Shown here: positions 52,922-62,518 of the stretch, in pieces
Layout of the letters: every line of letters starts with the position of its first letter
How positions within the stretch are numbered: the stretch's first letter is position 1
The notes under the pieces: model-generated
Seen by the model: only the letters and a program-made list of their open reading frames with translations
Databases searched by the model: none
Told to the model about the DNA's origin: nothing
Made by a program: the position numbers and the translations under genes
Assembly (NCBI GenBank): GCA_963790715.1
Contig: CAWBPN010000016.1
Location: 62,001-126,000 of the forward strand
Length of the DNA stretch: 64,000 nucleotides
Source of the DNA: DCFW01 sp963790715
GTDB lineage: Bacteria > Bacteroidota > Bacteroidia > Bacteroidales > Bacteroidaceae
Direction of reading: 5' to 3'

Positions 52922-53043
52922 GTTTGCAAATATACAAACTTTCCGCAGAATTTTATGTTCGTAATTATTAAATTATTTATGTCAATTCTTGAAAAATATA
53001 ATAAGAAAATAAAAGAAACAAATGCATTTAAAAAAATATATCT

Positions 53044-53051
53044 TATCTTTG
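53044..53051 (+). promoter_or_regulatory. -7 box TATCTTTG in a dyad
   Basis: It matches TAnnTTTG 13 bp before the DUF4738 gene. TTATCTT (53043-53049) and AAGATAA (53054-53060) form a dyad around it. Confidence 0.5.
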
Positions 53052-53064
53052 TCAAGATAATAAC

Positions 53065-53859
53065 ATGAAATTAAAGATACCTATATTTGTATGTATCCTT
53101 CTTGCACTGTGTACGTTATCATGTCACAAAGGAAAAAGGATAGTGAATGCTGATGAAAGCAAAAAAGCGAAAGCAATGCTTGCCGGTGTGTGGTTGGACG
53201 ACGACACCGATGAACCGTATTTTCAAATAAAAGGTGATACCATTTATTATCCTGATGCACATAATGCCCCGGTATATTTCAAAATAGTGCGTGATACATT
53301 ATATACGTTCGGGAATAAGATTGCAAAATATAAAATAGATAAACAAACTGAAGATACTTTTTGGTTTCATTCTCTATCGGATGCTATTATCAAGCTCTAC
53401 AAATCTGATGATCCTGATGATGCGCTGAGTTTCAGTAAACAATCAACTGTCATTCCTACATATACTACTGTGACAAAAAGAGATTCGGTAGTGTTTTATA
53501 ATGGAGAGCGCTATCACGCATATTTATATATAAATCCATCAAAATATAAAGTGACAAAAACATCTTATGATGAAAATGGAGTAAGTGTCGATAATGTGTA
53601 CTACGATAATATTATGCATGTCTGTGTATATCGGGGAAAAGATATGATTTACGGAAGCGATTTGACTAAAATGTCATTTAAAAAGCTATTGCCGGTGGAC
53701 TTTATAAAGAATGCAATATTCTCGGATATTCAGTTTATCGGCGTAAGCACAAAAGGATTTCAATACCAAGCCTGGATTTGTATACCTGATGGTTCAGAGT
53801 GTAATATCGTTAATATATACATTGATATTAAGGGACACATGACCATGAAATTAGGATAA
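53065..53859 (+). CDS. DUF4738 lipoprotein
   Basis: 264 residues with a lipoprotein signal, Cys about 20 in LCTLSCHK. The mature protein opens with AMLAGVWLDDDTDEPYFQ and fits DUF4738. Predominantly beta structure. Function unknown. It is convergent with the methyltransferase gene, with 4 bp between their stop codons. Confidence 0.75.
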   Translation: MKLKIPIFVCILLALCTLSCHKGKRIVNADESKKAKAMLAGVWLDDDTDEPYFQIKGDTIYYPDAHNAPVYFKIVRDTLYTFGNKIAKYKIDKQTEDTFWFHSLSDAIIKLYKSDDPDDALSFSKQSTVIPTYTTVTKRDSVVFYNGERYHAYLYINPSKYKVTKTSYDENGVSVDNVYYDNIMHVCVYRGKDMIYGSDLTKMSFKKLLPVDFIKNAIFSDIQFIGVSTKGFQYQAWICIPDGSECNIVNIYIDIKGHMTMKLG

Positions 53860-53863
53860 ATAT

Positions 53864-54622
53864 TTATTTTCTAACTCTTCTACGAAACTCAGCACATACA
53901 ATACCTGTGGCCATCGCCACATTCAAAGATTCCGAAGTTTCTTTACCTATCGGATAATTAGGTATATACAAACGATGATTAACTAATTTCTCCACGTCTG
54001 CACTGATACCATTTCCTTCATTCCCCATAATTATCAGTCCGTGATCGCTTAATTCCTCATCATATATGTTTTGTCCGTCCAAAAGAGTTGCGTAAACAGG
54101 TACATTATGCATTTGTTTTATTAACGTCACCAAATCTACATAATACACGGTTACCCTACCAAGTGCACCCATTGTAGCTTGTATCGTTTTCGGAGAATAA
54201 ACATCGGCACACCCATCTGAACAATATATCGTCTCAATGCCGAACCAATCGGCCAAACGAATGATAGTACCGACATTGCCGGGATTTTGCACGTCATCTA
54301 AAGCAAGGCACAGTGAATTTGCAGGTAATGACGTATTAATCTTACTTTCTGGCAAAGAGAATAAAGCAACTACATCTTGAGGTGTTTTCAACAGACTTGC
54401 TTTTACCAAATCACCTTGTGATACGACATCAAATTCATCACACTTAATATTCTGATGCAATTTAGCCCAATCTTCGGTGGAAACAATATATTTACAATCA
54501 AAATACTTAAGCAACTCATCTACACATTTATGTCCTTCACATACGAATAAATTTTCTTTTATTCTATTTTTCTTCAAATCCAAAGAATGAATGAGCTTAA
54601 TCTTATTCTTACTTAGTGCCAT
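53864..54622 (-). CDS. SpoU/TrmH-family RNA 2'-O-methyltransferase
   Basis: 252 residues from ATG 54622; a TTG-initiated frame adds seven codons. The three SPOUT motifs are visible: LDDVQNPGNVGTIIRLADW, LIIMGNEGNGIS and IPNYPIGKETSESLNVAMATG. An N-terminal substrate-binding part (1-90) has ENLFVCEGHKCVDELL. It methylates rRNA or tRNA ribose; the exact target is not evident. Confidence 0.88.
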   Translation of the reverse strand: MALSKNKIKLIHSLDLKKNRIKENLFVCEGHKCVDELLKYFDCKYIVSTEDWAKLHQNIKCDEFDVVSQGDLVKASLLKTPQDVVALFSLPESKINTSLPANSLCLALDDVQNPGNVGTIIRLADWFGIETIYCSDGCADVYSPKTIQATMGALGRVTVYYVDLVTLIKQMHNVPVYATLLDGQNIYDEELSDHGLIIMGNEGNGISADVEKLVNHRLYIPNYPIGKETSESLNVAMATGIVCAEFRRRVRK

Positions 54623-54671
54623 ATAATCTAATATTTTCGACAAAACTACTAAGAAATTTTTAAATTAAAAC

Positions 54672-54679
54672 TATATTTG
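54672..54679 (+). promoter_or_regulatory. -7 box TATATTTG of tamL
   Basis: It matches TAnnTTTG 21 bp before the start codon. Confidence 0.55.
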
Positions 54680-54699
54680 TAATCTCAAATGAGAAAGTA

Positions 54700-57003
54700 A
54701 TGACCATTGATAATATAAAAAAAACCTTTTTTATAATTACGTCAATCATAGTATTATATGGTTGTAGCAGTACAAAATACGTACCTGATGGTAAATATCT
54801 GTTGAATAGCGTGAATATATTATCTGATCAAAAAGATTTTGAAAAATACGACTATCTTGATTACATACGCCAAACACCAAACACAAAATGGTTTAGTTGG
54901 ATTAAGGTACCTTTATATATTTATGATCTGTCGGGAAGAGATTCTACAAAAAGGTTTAACCGCATGCTAAAAAGGATAGGTGACGCCCCTGTCATTTATG
55001 ATGAGCAGCAAACATTACGTACAAAAAACGAATTAACCAATATCCTTAACAATATGGGATACATGAGTGCAAACATTTATACTACGACACAAACAAATCA
55101 CAAAAAAATAGATGTAACATACCATATCGTCAGTGGCAAACCATACAGAATCAGTTCCATTAATAAAGATATAAAAGACAGACTTATAAATAAATTGTTC
55201 AGCAGAGATTCTGCAGCATCGTTATTGCATGCCGGTATGCTATTGGATATTAATACGTTAGAGGCTGAACGCACGCGTATTACAAAATATTTAACGTCCA
55301 ACGGATTTTATCAATTCAATAAAGAATATATCAGCTATTCGGCAGATACGGTTAAGAATTCAAAGAATGTTGACCTTACAATACATATAGCACCTTATAA
55401 AACTCTGCCAAACGGTACCATAATATGCCATAAACAATTTTCAGTGAAAAGTGTTTCGTTCGTCACTGATTATAATCCTCTTCATCCTGAACGAATGTCT
55501 TCTGAAAAACAAGACTCAATAATATACAAAGGATACCCCATAATATATAAAAATAAAATACCTTTAAGGCCTAACATATTATTTGATAATAACTACATAA
55601 CCAAAGGAGATCTATATAATGAAAGTCTTACTCAAAAGACATATTCGGCTATCAATAAATTGTCGGCTTTAAAATATACGGCAATAAAATATGATATTGA
55701 CCCGGTAGACAGCACCGCTTTAAATTGTGAAATATTGATGAACAAAGCCAAACCGCAATCTATTTCATTTGAATTGGAAGGTACAAACTCTGAAGGTGAT
55801 TTGGGTATGGCAGCTGCAATCTCAACGCAACATCGTAACCTTTTTCATGGTTCTGAAGATTTAACGATCAAATTAAAAGGCGATTATGAAGCAATCTCAG
55901 GGCTTCAAGACTCAAAATACAATAATTACACAGAATATAGTGTAGAGACGAATCTCAATTTTCCAAGGTTTTTATTACCTTTTGCAAAGGCATCATTTCG
56001 AAAAAACGTAAAAGCAAACTCTGCATTGGATCTACAATACGATTATCAACAAAGTCCGGAATATTCACGTAATATCTTCAGTGGAGCATGGAGCTATAAA
56101 TGGTATAGTGATAAAAACTTGATACAACATCGTTTGGATGCCATCAACGTCAGTTACACGTATTTACCATGGATATCTACAGATTTCAAAAACAACTATT
56201 TGCAGAATTCTATATTGGAGTATAACTACAATGACCAACTTATTGCAGGAATGAATTATAGTTTAAGCTATAGCAATATTGACCCGACAAAGTTATTAAC
56301 CAACAGTAACCAAAACTCATATACAATACGCTTTAATGTAGAGTCAGCAGGAAATATGTTATATGCAATGTCAAAGATATTCAACATACGCCGCAATTCC
56401 GATAATAGATATGCTATACTGGATATTGGTTATGAACAATATATTAAAACCAATTTAGACTATGCAAAAAAAATTATTTTTGATAAACGAAATGCATTAG
56501 CTTTTCATGGAGCATTTGGTATTGGCGTACCTTATGGAAATGCGAGCCAACTTCCATTTATCAAAAGATACTTTTCAGGCGGTGCAAACAGTGTAAGAGG
56601 GTGGTTGGTTCGCGAACTGGGACCTGGTACATATAAAGGTAATGAAGATGTTGACTTCATGAATAAATCCGGAGATATTAAGCTTGACGGTAGTGTTGAA
56701 TACCGGAGTAAACTGTTTTGGCATTTCTGCGGTGCCGCATTCGTTGATGCTGGAAACATCTGGACGATAAAAAACTATGAAGGACAAGAAGGTGGAGTAT
56801 TTCGTTTCGATAAATTCTATAAGCAAATTGCCGTTGCATACGGTTTAGGACTGCGCCTTGACTTCCAATATTTTGTTCTTCGCTTCGATGGTGGTATGAA
56901 AGCAATAAACCCGGCTTATACAGGTAAAGAGCAGTTTCCGTTTTATCATCCGTCGTTCCACAGAGATTTTGCATTCCATTTTGCAGTAGGGTATCCTTTT
57001 TAA
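54700..57003 (+). CDS. tamL: TamL-type lipoprotein of the BamA/TamA (Omp85) family
   Basis: 767 residues. A lipoprotein signal (Cys about 22 in LYGCSSTKYVPDG) is followed by POTRA-like repeats (about 30-330) and a C-terminal 16-strand barrel with the Omp85 signature FSGGANSVRGW (about 627-637) and a terminal Phe. Bacteroidota TamL works with TamB to move proteins or lipids to the outer membrane. tamB is not in view. The last bases are part of a 22-bp tandem duplication. Confidence 0.85.
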   Translation: MTIDNIKKTFFIITSIIVLYGCSSTKYVPDGKYLLNSVNILSDQKDFEKYDYLDYIRQTPNTKWFSWIKVPLYIYDLSGRDSTKRFNRMLKRIGDAPVIYDEQQTLRTKNELTNILNNMGYMSANIYTTTQTNHKKIDVTYHIVSGKPYRISSINKDIKDRLINKLFSRDSAASLLHAGMLLDINTLEAERTRITKYLTSNGFYQFNKEYISYSADTVKNSKNVDLTIHIAPYKTLPNGTIICHKQFSVKSVSFVTDYNPLHPERMSSEKQDSIIYKGYPIIYKNKIPLRPNILFDNNYITKGDLYNESLTQKTYSAINKLSALKYTAIKYDIDPVDSTALNCEILMNKAKPQSISFELEGTNSEGDLGMAAAISTQHRNLFHGSEDLTIKLKGDYEAISGLQDSKYNNYTEYSVETNLNFPRFLLPFAKASFRKNVKANSALDLQYDYQQSPEYSRNIFSGAWSYKWYSDKNLIQHRLDAINVSYTYLPWISTDFKNNYLQNSILEYNYNDQLIAGMNYSLSYSNIDPTKLLTNSNQNSYTIRFNVESAGNMLYAMSKIFNIRRNSDNRYAILDIGYEQYIKTNLDYAKKIIFDKRNALAFHGAFGIGVPYGNASQLPFIKRYFSGGANSVRGWLVRELGPGTYKGNEDVDFMNKSGDIKLDGSVEYRSKLFWHFCGAAFVDAGNIWTIKNYEGQEGGVFRFDKFYKQIAVAYGLGLRLDFQYFVLRFDGGMKAINPAYTGKEQFPFYHPSFHRDFAFHFAVGYPF

Positions 57004-57034
57004 ACCATTTTAGTATCCTTTTTAAACCATTTTA
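56991..57034. repeat. 22-bp tandem duplication at the tamL stop
   Basis: 56991-57012 and 57013-57034 are identical. The first copy includes the end codons and stop of tamL; the second lies after it. Confidence 0.85.
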
Positions 57035-57048
57035 TATACTCACAGTGG

Positions 57049-57480
57049 TTATTTGGTTGAAGTCAAATCAACCAACCATTTTCCATCAACCAATTTTAAA
57101 TCGAGATGTATTTCTTTCTCTTTAATAGTAGTATCAGGTTTATTTAAGAGGCTTATTTTGAGCATGTTAGTTATTTTCATAGTAACTGTAGCTTCGTTGT
57201 ACTCATCATTTAGCTTAACATCCTCAATTTCAACTTTTATCTTTTTTGAATGATTATATTGGTCAAGATCAGACTGCGATACATTTGAAGAATAAAATAC
57301 AATAATATGTTTTGATTCATTTGTAACAAACTGTGCAGCTGTTTTATAATCATAGTTATAAAAAGATTCAGCATAGCTTGTAGCAACCAACGTAATTTCA
57401 TGCTTCGTTGAATCACAGGATGTGCCGCACAATATAATTGAAACCAACACAAACAAATTAACAAGTTTACTTCTAATCAT
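57049..57480 (-). CDS. Small DUF4878-like lipoprotein
   Basis: 143 residues with a lipobox GTSC (Cys about 22). The rest resembles the NTF2-like DUF4878 pattern (AESFYNYDYKTAAQFV and DGKWLVDLTS). Function unknown. It faces tamL, and no clear terminator lies between them. Confidence 0.65.
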   Translation of the reverse strand: MIRSKLVNLFVLVSIILCGTSCDSTKHEITLVATSYAESFYNYDYKTAAQFVTNESKHIIVFYSSNVSQSDLDQYNHSKKIKVEIEDVKLNDEYNEATVTMKITNMLKISLLNKPDTTIKEKEIHLDLKLVDGKWLVDLTSTK

Positions 57481-57616
57481 ATAAGTATAATATAAATATA
57501 AGCTTATCTATCTCTTTTTCAAGCATGAGAAAGACAAGCTTATATCATAAATAGGGAAATTCATAAAATCCAATTAAACATAATGCCTATTATAGAAACT
57601 TTCCTTAGAAAAAACC

Positions 57617-57898
57617 TTATGATAACAGTCTCTTAATATCCGACTCACTATAAGTTTCTCTAAGTATGTTCATTGCCGAATCTAGAACGGTGGTATCATC
57701 CAATTCAACGACGCCGCCATTAGGACCTTGTTCAAAGTGAACACCTATGCTTTTACCTTCCTTAAAATTATAACCTCCGAAAAAATTTCTGATTGTATCA
57801 TCCTCAATTCCCAATTGTTCTGCTATGCGATGCATGCTTCCTGAGGGCAAGGCATCCTTGATGCTGCGCAACTCATTAAAAGTAATCATTCTAGTCAT
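57617..57898 (-). CDS. Small Bacteroidota-conserved HTH-like protein
   Basis: 93 residues; a start three codons later (57889, MITFNELRSI) fits the family start better. The first half, GSMHRIAEQLGIEDDTIRNFF, reads as a helix-turn-helix. The second half has the acidic LDDTTVLDSAMNIL. It looks like a DNA-binding protein without a known target. Confidence 0.65.
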   Translation of the reverse strand: MTRMITFNELRSIKDALPSGSMHRIAEQLGIEDDTIRNFFGGYNFKEGKSIGVHFEQGPNGGVVELDDTTVLDSAMNILRETYSESDIKRLLS

Positions 57899-58010
57899 AA
57901 TAATAAATTTAGATGTTGTTCAATTAAATATGGACTTTAAAAATAAGAAAATGAAAGCATACATCCAAACTAAAAGGCTTAATAAATCAAAAACGACCCG
58001 TATATTATGA

Positions 58011-58922
58011 TCAATATTTCAGAGCACCTATAATTTCATTTATATCATGATATGAATGGCGTTCCAGATAGTAATCAATACCATTGATTATTTCTTCACA
58101 GCAAGTCGGGTTAATAAAATTGGCTGTTCCAACTTCTATGGCCGAAGCGCCTGCCAGAAAAAATTCTATAGCATCCCTCCAATTCATAATACCACCCATA
58201 CCTATAACCGGTATTTTAACGGCTTTAGAAACCTGCCATACCATGCGCAAAGCAACAGGCTTAACAGCGGGTCCGCTTAGTCCTCCCGTAACGGTTGACA
58301 ATAAAGGCACCTGTTTTTCGGCATCTATAGCCATTCCCAATAAAGTATTAATTAAGGATACACTGTCAGCACCGGCACCTTCCGCAGCTTTGGCTATTTC
58401 AGCAATATCTGTAACGTTCGGTGACAACTTCACTATCAATGTCTTACGATATACCTTACGCACAGCTTCCACCACACTCGCGGCTCCATTACATGTCACA
58501 CCGAATGCCATTCCACCTTCTTTTACATTTGGACACGAGATGTTTACTTCAATGGCCTGCACATTGTCCAACTCATTGATAATCTCTGCCGTAGCAGCAT
58601 AATCTTCAGGAGAAGAGCCTGATACATTTACAATTATATTGGTATTAAGATCCTTAATCTTAGGGTATATTGAATCAACAAAATAATGAACTCCTTTATT
58701 TTGTAACCCCACAGCATTAAGCATGCCTGACGGAGTTTCAGCCATACGTGGATAAGGATTACCCTGACGCGGTTTTAACGTAGTACCCTTAACCAAAATG
58801 GCGCCTAATTTCGAAATATCGAAAAAATCCTCATATTCCAATCCGTATCCAAATGTACCGGAGGCTGTCATTACAGGATTCTTTAATGATAATCCGGCTA
58901 TATTAATGTTCAAATTTGCCAT
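58011..58922 (-). CDS. pyrD: Dihydroorotate dehydrogenase B, catalytic subunit
   Basis: 303 residues. FMN-binding barrel with ASGTFGYG, NISCPNVKEGG holding the catalytic Cys, and GGLSGPAVKP and GMGGI phosphate loops. It oxidises dihydroorotate to orotate and needs PyrK to pass electrons to NAD+. Its start overlaps the end of pyrK by 13 bp. Confidence 0.93.
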   Translation of the reverse strand: MANLNINIAGLSLKNPVMTASGTFGYGLEYEDFFDISKLGAILVKGTTLKPRQGNPYPRMAETPSGMLNAVGLQNKGVHYFVDSIYPKIKDLNTNIIVNVSGSSPEDYAATAEIINELDNVQAIEVNISCPNVKEGGMAFGVTCNGAASVVEAVRKVYRKTLIVKLSPNVTDIAEIAKAAEGAGADSVSLINTLLGMAIDAEKQVPLLSTVTGGLSGPAVKPVALRMVWQVSKAVKIPVIGMGGIMNWRDAIEFFLAGASAIEVGTANFINPTCCEEIINGIDYYLERHSYHDINEIIGALKY

Positions 58923-59692
58923 AATAACTTCTTTGTATTAAAAACAGGACCTTCTTTGCATACGCAAACATTACCTTCATCCTTTATTTCCTCAACACAA
59001 CAGAGACATGCGCCAATACCGCAAGCCATCATATTTTCTAATGAAACCTCGCATTCTATGCCTTTTTTATGCGAATAAGCAGCAATTGATTTCATCATAG
59101 GCTTGGGGCCGCATGTATATATTTTATCATATAGTTTTTTATTCAATATGGAATGATTGACAACAAAGCCTTTTTCACCGTAGCTTCCGTCATCCGTAGT
59201 AATGTATAAATCGCCGTTTTCTTTAAAACATTCCAATTCAAGCAAATCGTTTTTTGAGCGCGCACCTAACAAGAAATCAGGTTTGTAGCCGTTTTCCTTT
59301 AATATATTACCTAAAAACAACATTGGTGCTATCCCTACACCTCCGCCTACAAGCAACAGCTGAGAGCTTTTATCTTCAGGTATGGTAAATGTATTTCCAA
59401 GTGGAAGTATCACATTCATAACATCACCTATCTCCACATACTCGACAGATTTAGTGCCGTCACCAACCATCTGTATCAAAAACCACACTTCATTACGGGC
59501 TTTATCCACATAATTTACGGATATAGGCCTACGAAGTAAAATATTATGTGCTTCGTCCATGCGTACTTGTGCAAATTGCCCAGGGAACATTTCCGGTAAA
59601 GTAGCTTTAGGATCTGTCAATTTAAGCAAATAATGCCTGTCATTAAGCAAAATCTTTTCGGTTACCGTCAAGTCCAAAACATACTTCTTCAT
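58910..59692 (-). CDS. pyrK: Dihydroorotate dehydrogenase B, electron-transfer subunit
   Basis: 260 residues: FAD domain (LLRRPISV), NAD domain (LLVGGGVGIAPMLFLG) and a [2Fe-2S] site near the end (CGIGACLCC then CVCKEG). Coupled to pyrD by overlap. Confidence 0.92.
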   Translation of the reverse strand: MKKYVLDLTVTEKILLNDRHYLLKLTDPKATLPEMFPGQFAQVRMDEAHNILLRRPISVNYVDKARNEVWFLIQMVGDGTKSVEYVEIGDVMNVILPLGNTFTIPEDKSSQLLLVGGGVGIAPMLFLGNILKENGYKPDFLLGARSKNDLLELECFKENGDLYITTDDGSYGEKGFVVNHSILNKKLYDKIYTCGPKPMMKSIAAYSHKKGIECEVSLENMMACGIGACLCCVEEIKDEGNVCVCKEGPVFNTKKLLWQI

Positions 59693-59731
59693 GTCAAACT
59701 CTCATTACATTTTTCGCATGCAAAGGTAAGT

Positions 59732-60163
59732 TTATTTTTCCTGTTTAAAGATTTCGAAAGAGTTATCTTCGTAAAAAATTCTTATTTCAGTAATTCTCCG
59801 GCTTGGTCTTTCAATATATCGAACAACTTCTTTAGTCTCTTGAGACTTTGCAGAATCTTGTAGAGGTATATCTTTAGATATTTGCGATTTATTATTGATT
59901 TGTTCGCTAGGATTTGAAAACAAATCATAATCATCTTTATTATTAGATAAAGAAGTATTTACCATTAAACCTATGCCGTCAATGAGCCATTGCAAGTTAA
60001 TATCGGCAAAGCACTGATGAATTTTCATTACTACGTCCAAACTGGGATTATTCCTTCCGTTCAATATATGAGCGAGTGTAGAGCGTTGAATGCCTATACG
60101 ATCGGCAAACACGGCAGCAGTCAATTGCTTATACTCCATTATTTTCTCAATTCTTTCTTTCAT
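59732..60163 (-). CDS. XRE-family DNA-binding protein
   Basis: 143 residues. The helix-turn-helix spans about 9-60 (TAAVFADRIGIQRSTLAHILNGRNNPS), followed by a charged linker and a short C-terminal strand pair (RITEIRIFYEDNSFEIF). No phage genes are near. Its upstream region is full of ACAAATGTA motifs, and it is a candidate ligand for them. Confidence 0.8.
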   Translation of the reverse strand: MKERIEKIMEYKQLTAAVFADRIGIQRSTLAHILNGRNNPSLDVVMKIHQCFADINLQWLIDGIGLMVNTSLSNNKDDYDLFSNPSEQINNKSQISKDIPLQDSAKSQETKEVVRYIERPSRRITEIRIFYEDNSFEIFKQEK

Positions 60164-60185
60164 GACAGTAAAAATTCAAATTTGA

Positions 60186-60330
60186 TACAAATATAATCAT
60201 AATTATTAGTATACAAATGTAAAACACAAAAATATAACACAAATGTTTATTCAGTACTTTTGTAAAACGCACAAATGTAAAAACACAAAAGTAAACAAAG
60301 ATACAAATGTATTAGGATAAATGTAAATAG
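60186..60330 (-). repeat. Cluster of ACAAATGTA motifs, proximal
   Basis: Perfect TACAAATGTA occurs at 60212-60221 and 60302-60311, ACAAATGTA at 60271-60279, and close variants at 60186, 60239, 60255 (inverted), 60285 and 60317. On the minus strand each core reads TACATTTG or similar, the TAnnTTTG -7 box facing the XRE gene. The cluster may be an operator array, a set of stacked promoters, or both. Confidence 0.65.
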
Positions 60331-60611
60331 CCGGTCGTTTACAACTTCTTTCCACTTTAACAAGATACTATAACTTATTGAAATATTGCAAGTTATGCAC
60401 AATAAGATAACGCCTTATAAGACAAATTTTAAATTAATTATGCCAATTTACATAGATATATAAAAGTATAAATTCAACAAGCCAATATAACGCACTGATA
60501 AACATATACATTATACATCAAATATATATTGGAATTAAACATTATAAATGAGCATAACAACATCGTTTACATCAATACATCTTTGATATATATAATTATT
60601 ATCTAGCTATA
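60331..60611. other. AT-rich gene-free stretch between two motif clusters
   Basis: No gene or RNA is recognised. It is very AT-rich with many short ATATA runs. Confidence 0.4.
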
Positions 60612-60712
60612 TACATTTGTAAATCAGGTAATCGTTGCACAAATGTAATTTACATAATTACATATAACATCTGTAAACTACTGAAAACAGTAATAATATT
60701 AATACATTTGTA
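60612..60712. repeat. Cluster of ACAAATGTA motifs, distal
   Basis: TACATTTGTA at 60612-60621 and 60703-60712 (palindromic to TACAAATGTA), ACAAATGTA at 60639-60647 and a variant ACATCTGTA at 60667-60675. Confidence 0.6.
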
Positions 60713-60812
60713 TACTATAGTAATAAAAATAAAGTATTAAAATTGGAATAGGAAAAGTAAGTATGAAATATATGAAGAGGAAATATGAATTTTGTAGGGT
60801 TTAAAACTTATG

Positions 60813-60860
60813 AATAATAAAAGAGACCATATCAAAAAAGATATAGCCTCATTTATTATT
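60813..60860 (-). terminator. Long hairpin terminator of the FKBP gene
   Basis: Arms 60813-60833 and 60840-60860 pair over about 21 bp with few mismatches around an A6 loop. It lies 147 bp past the FKBP stop and is rich in A/T on both sides, so it may work in both directions. Confidence 0.6.
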
Positions 60861-61006
60861 TAGAATAAAATATAAAAACCTTTTGATTCCGCTCTACGCT
60901 CTAAAATTACCGTATTCTAATTTATCTGAGTTTGAATTCACATGAGCGTTTATTTTATCAGCGCTTTTATTTTATCTGAATACCATATTTTGCCTAAATG
61001 CCTAAT

Positions 61007-62011
61007 TTATTTTGCTTTTGATTTACTAATTACTCTTTTAGGCGATGTTTTTAAAACAGGAGCCGGTTTTGTAGTATTTTCAGTTTTTGGTTTTATTATC
61101 TCCAACAACTCTACATCAAATACTAATGTTGAGAAAGGTTTGATAGGTCCCATATTCTGTTCGCCATAAGCTAACATATATGGAATATATATTTGCCATT
61201 TTGAACCGACAGGCATTAGAGTCAATGCTTCAGACCAACCTTTGATAACTTGGGTTGTTTTGAATGTAGCCGGTTCTTTGCGCTTGTATGAACTGTCGAA
61301 TTCTTTACCGTCAATAAGTCTACCGCTATATTGTACTTTTACTTCGTCACCTGTTTTAGGCGTTTCACCTGTTCCTTTAACCAAAATTTTGTATTGCAAA
61401 CCATCCGGTAATGTGGTAACGCTGTCTTTCTTTTGATTTTCAGCTAAGAATTTTTCACCGGCTAATTTGTTATCACCGAAATTTTTCAGCAAACTTTCGT
61501 GTTTAAGCTGTCTCATAGCCTCAGGTAAATAAGCTTCAGCCTGCTTCATTCCCCCTATTCTACTTTCACCGCCTTTTACAGCTGTGGTAAATCCTTCAAC
61601 AAATAAATTCCTGTTGACGTAAGAAGTTGAATCGTTGCCATACAGCTCGTTGTTCAATCCCTTCAAGAGTTGATCATTTACCTGCATACCGATGCTCAAA
61701 CCAATGTTGTAAGCTTTTTCGGCAGCACTAAGATTTTTAGAACCGGATTCGATACCTTCAACGAAATTCTTGTAATAAGTTGTGTCCAACCCTAATCTTG
61801 ACACGACATATTCTTTAAGACCGTTCGATCTGAGCATACCGGCAGCATAAGCCACCGAATCAGCTTTGGTTTTAATTTGAACCTGAGGTTCAGTAATTGC
61901 TACAGTATCCACTTTATTGGCATTCTTCTTGATTATTTTTTTCGCTGCCAATGAAGTGGAAGTCCCGACAGCACCGATAACTGCTGCCAAGATAATTGTT
62001 TCCTTTTTCAT
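61007..62011 (-). CDS. FKBP-type peptidyl-prolyl isomerase (FkpA/Mip-like)
   Basis: 334 residues. An N-terminal membrane signal (about 6-22), a dimerisation helix region (about 45-200) with repeated SIGMQVNDQL-type segments, then the FKBP fold (about 205-310) with VKVQYSGRLIDGKEFDSS and IYIPYMLAYGEQ. A Lys-rich tail follows. It folds envelope proteins in the periplasm. The gene is preceded by ybaK in the same direction, 27 bp upstream. Confidence 0.9.
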   Translation of the reverse strand: MKKETIILAAVIGAVGTSTSLAAKKIIKKNANKVDTVAITEPQVQIKTKADSVAYAAGMLRSNGLKEYVVSRLGLDTTYYKNFVEGIESGSKNLSAAEKAYNIGLSIGMQVNDQLLKGLNNELYGNDSTSYVNRNLFVEGFTTAVKGGESRIGGMKQAEAYLPEAMRQLKHESLLKNFGDNKLAGEKFLAENQKKDSVTTLPDGLQYKILVKGTGETPKTGDEVKVQYSGRLIDGKEFDSSYKRKEPATFKTTQVIKGWSEALTLMPVGSKWQIYIPYMLAYGEQNMGPIKPFSTLVFDVELLEIIKPKTENTTKPAPVLKTSPKRVISKSKAK

Positions 62012-62038
62012 TGATATTATATTTAAAATAAAGATTTT

Positions 62039-62518
62039 TCAAAATAACTTGCAAACCGTAGCACCAACCTCTTTCACCAAATCGGCAGGAGCAACCTTCA
62101 ATTGCAAGCCTCTCTGGCCGGCGCTCACATATATATAAAGGTGTTGCATGCACGTCTCATGTATATATGTCGGGAAATGCTTTTTCATTCCGACAGGAGA
62201 ACAGCCGCCTCGAATATATCCGGTCGTGGGCAAAAGTTCTTTCAAAGGCAACATATTGCAGCTTTTATTTCCGCTTGCTTTAGCCGCCATTTTCAGATCC
62301 ACTTCATGTTCTCCGGGAATAACGCAAACAAAATGTCCTGTTTTATCGCCCACCAACACCAGCGTCTTAAATACTCGCTCTATGTCTTCGCCCAATTGCG
62401 AAGCCACGTGCACGGCACTCAGATTATCTTCATCCACATCATAAGGCACAAGCTCGTATGCGATTTTGTCCCTGTCCATCAACCTGGCTACATTAGTCTT
62501 AGCAATTTTATTTTTCAT
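62039..62518 (-). CDS. ybaK: YbaK/EbsC-type Cys-tRNA(Pro) deacylase
   Basis: 159 residues. INS/YbaK editing-domain features are KTLVLVGD, VIPGEHEVDLKMAAKASG with its conserved Lys, and GYIRGGCSPVGMKK, the substrate loop. It removes Cys from tRNA-Pro. Its start overlaps the uvrA stop by 11 bp. Confidence 0.9.
   Translation of the reverse strand: MKNKIAKTNVARLMDRDKIAYELVPYDVDEDNLSAVHVASQLGEDIERVFKTLVLVGDKTGHFVCVIPGEHEVDLKMAAKASGNKSCNMLPLKELLPTTGYIRGGCSPVGMKKHFPTYIHETCMQHLYIYVSAGQRGLQLKVAPADLVKEVGATVCKLF

Noticed and set aside
59732..60163. Prophage repressor
   Set aside because: The XRE protein has no phage genes near it; the neighbours are pyrimidine-synthesis and folding genes.
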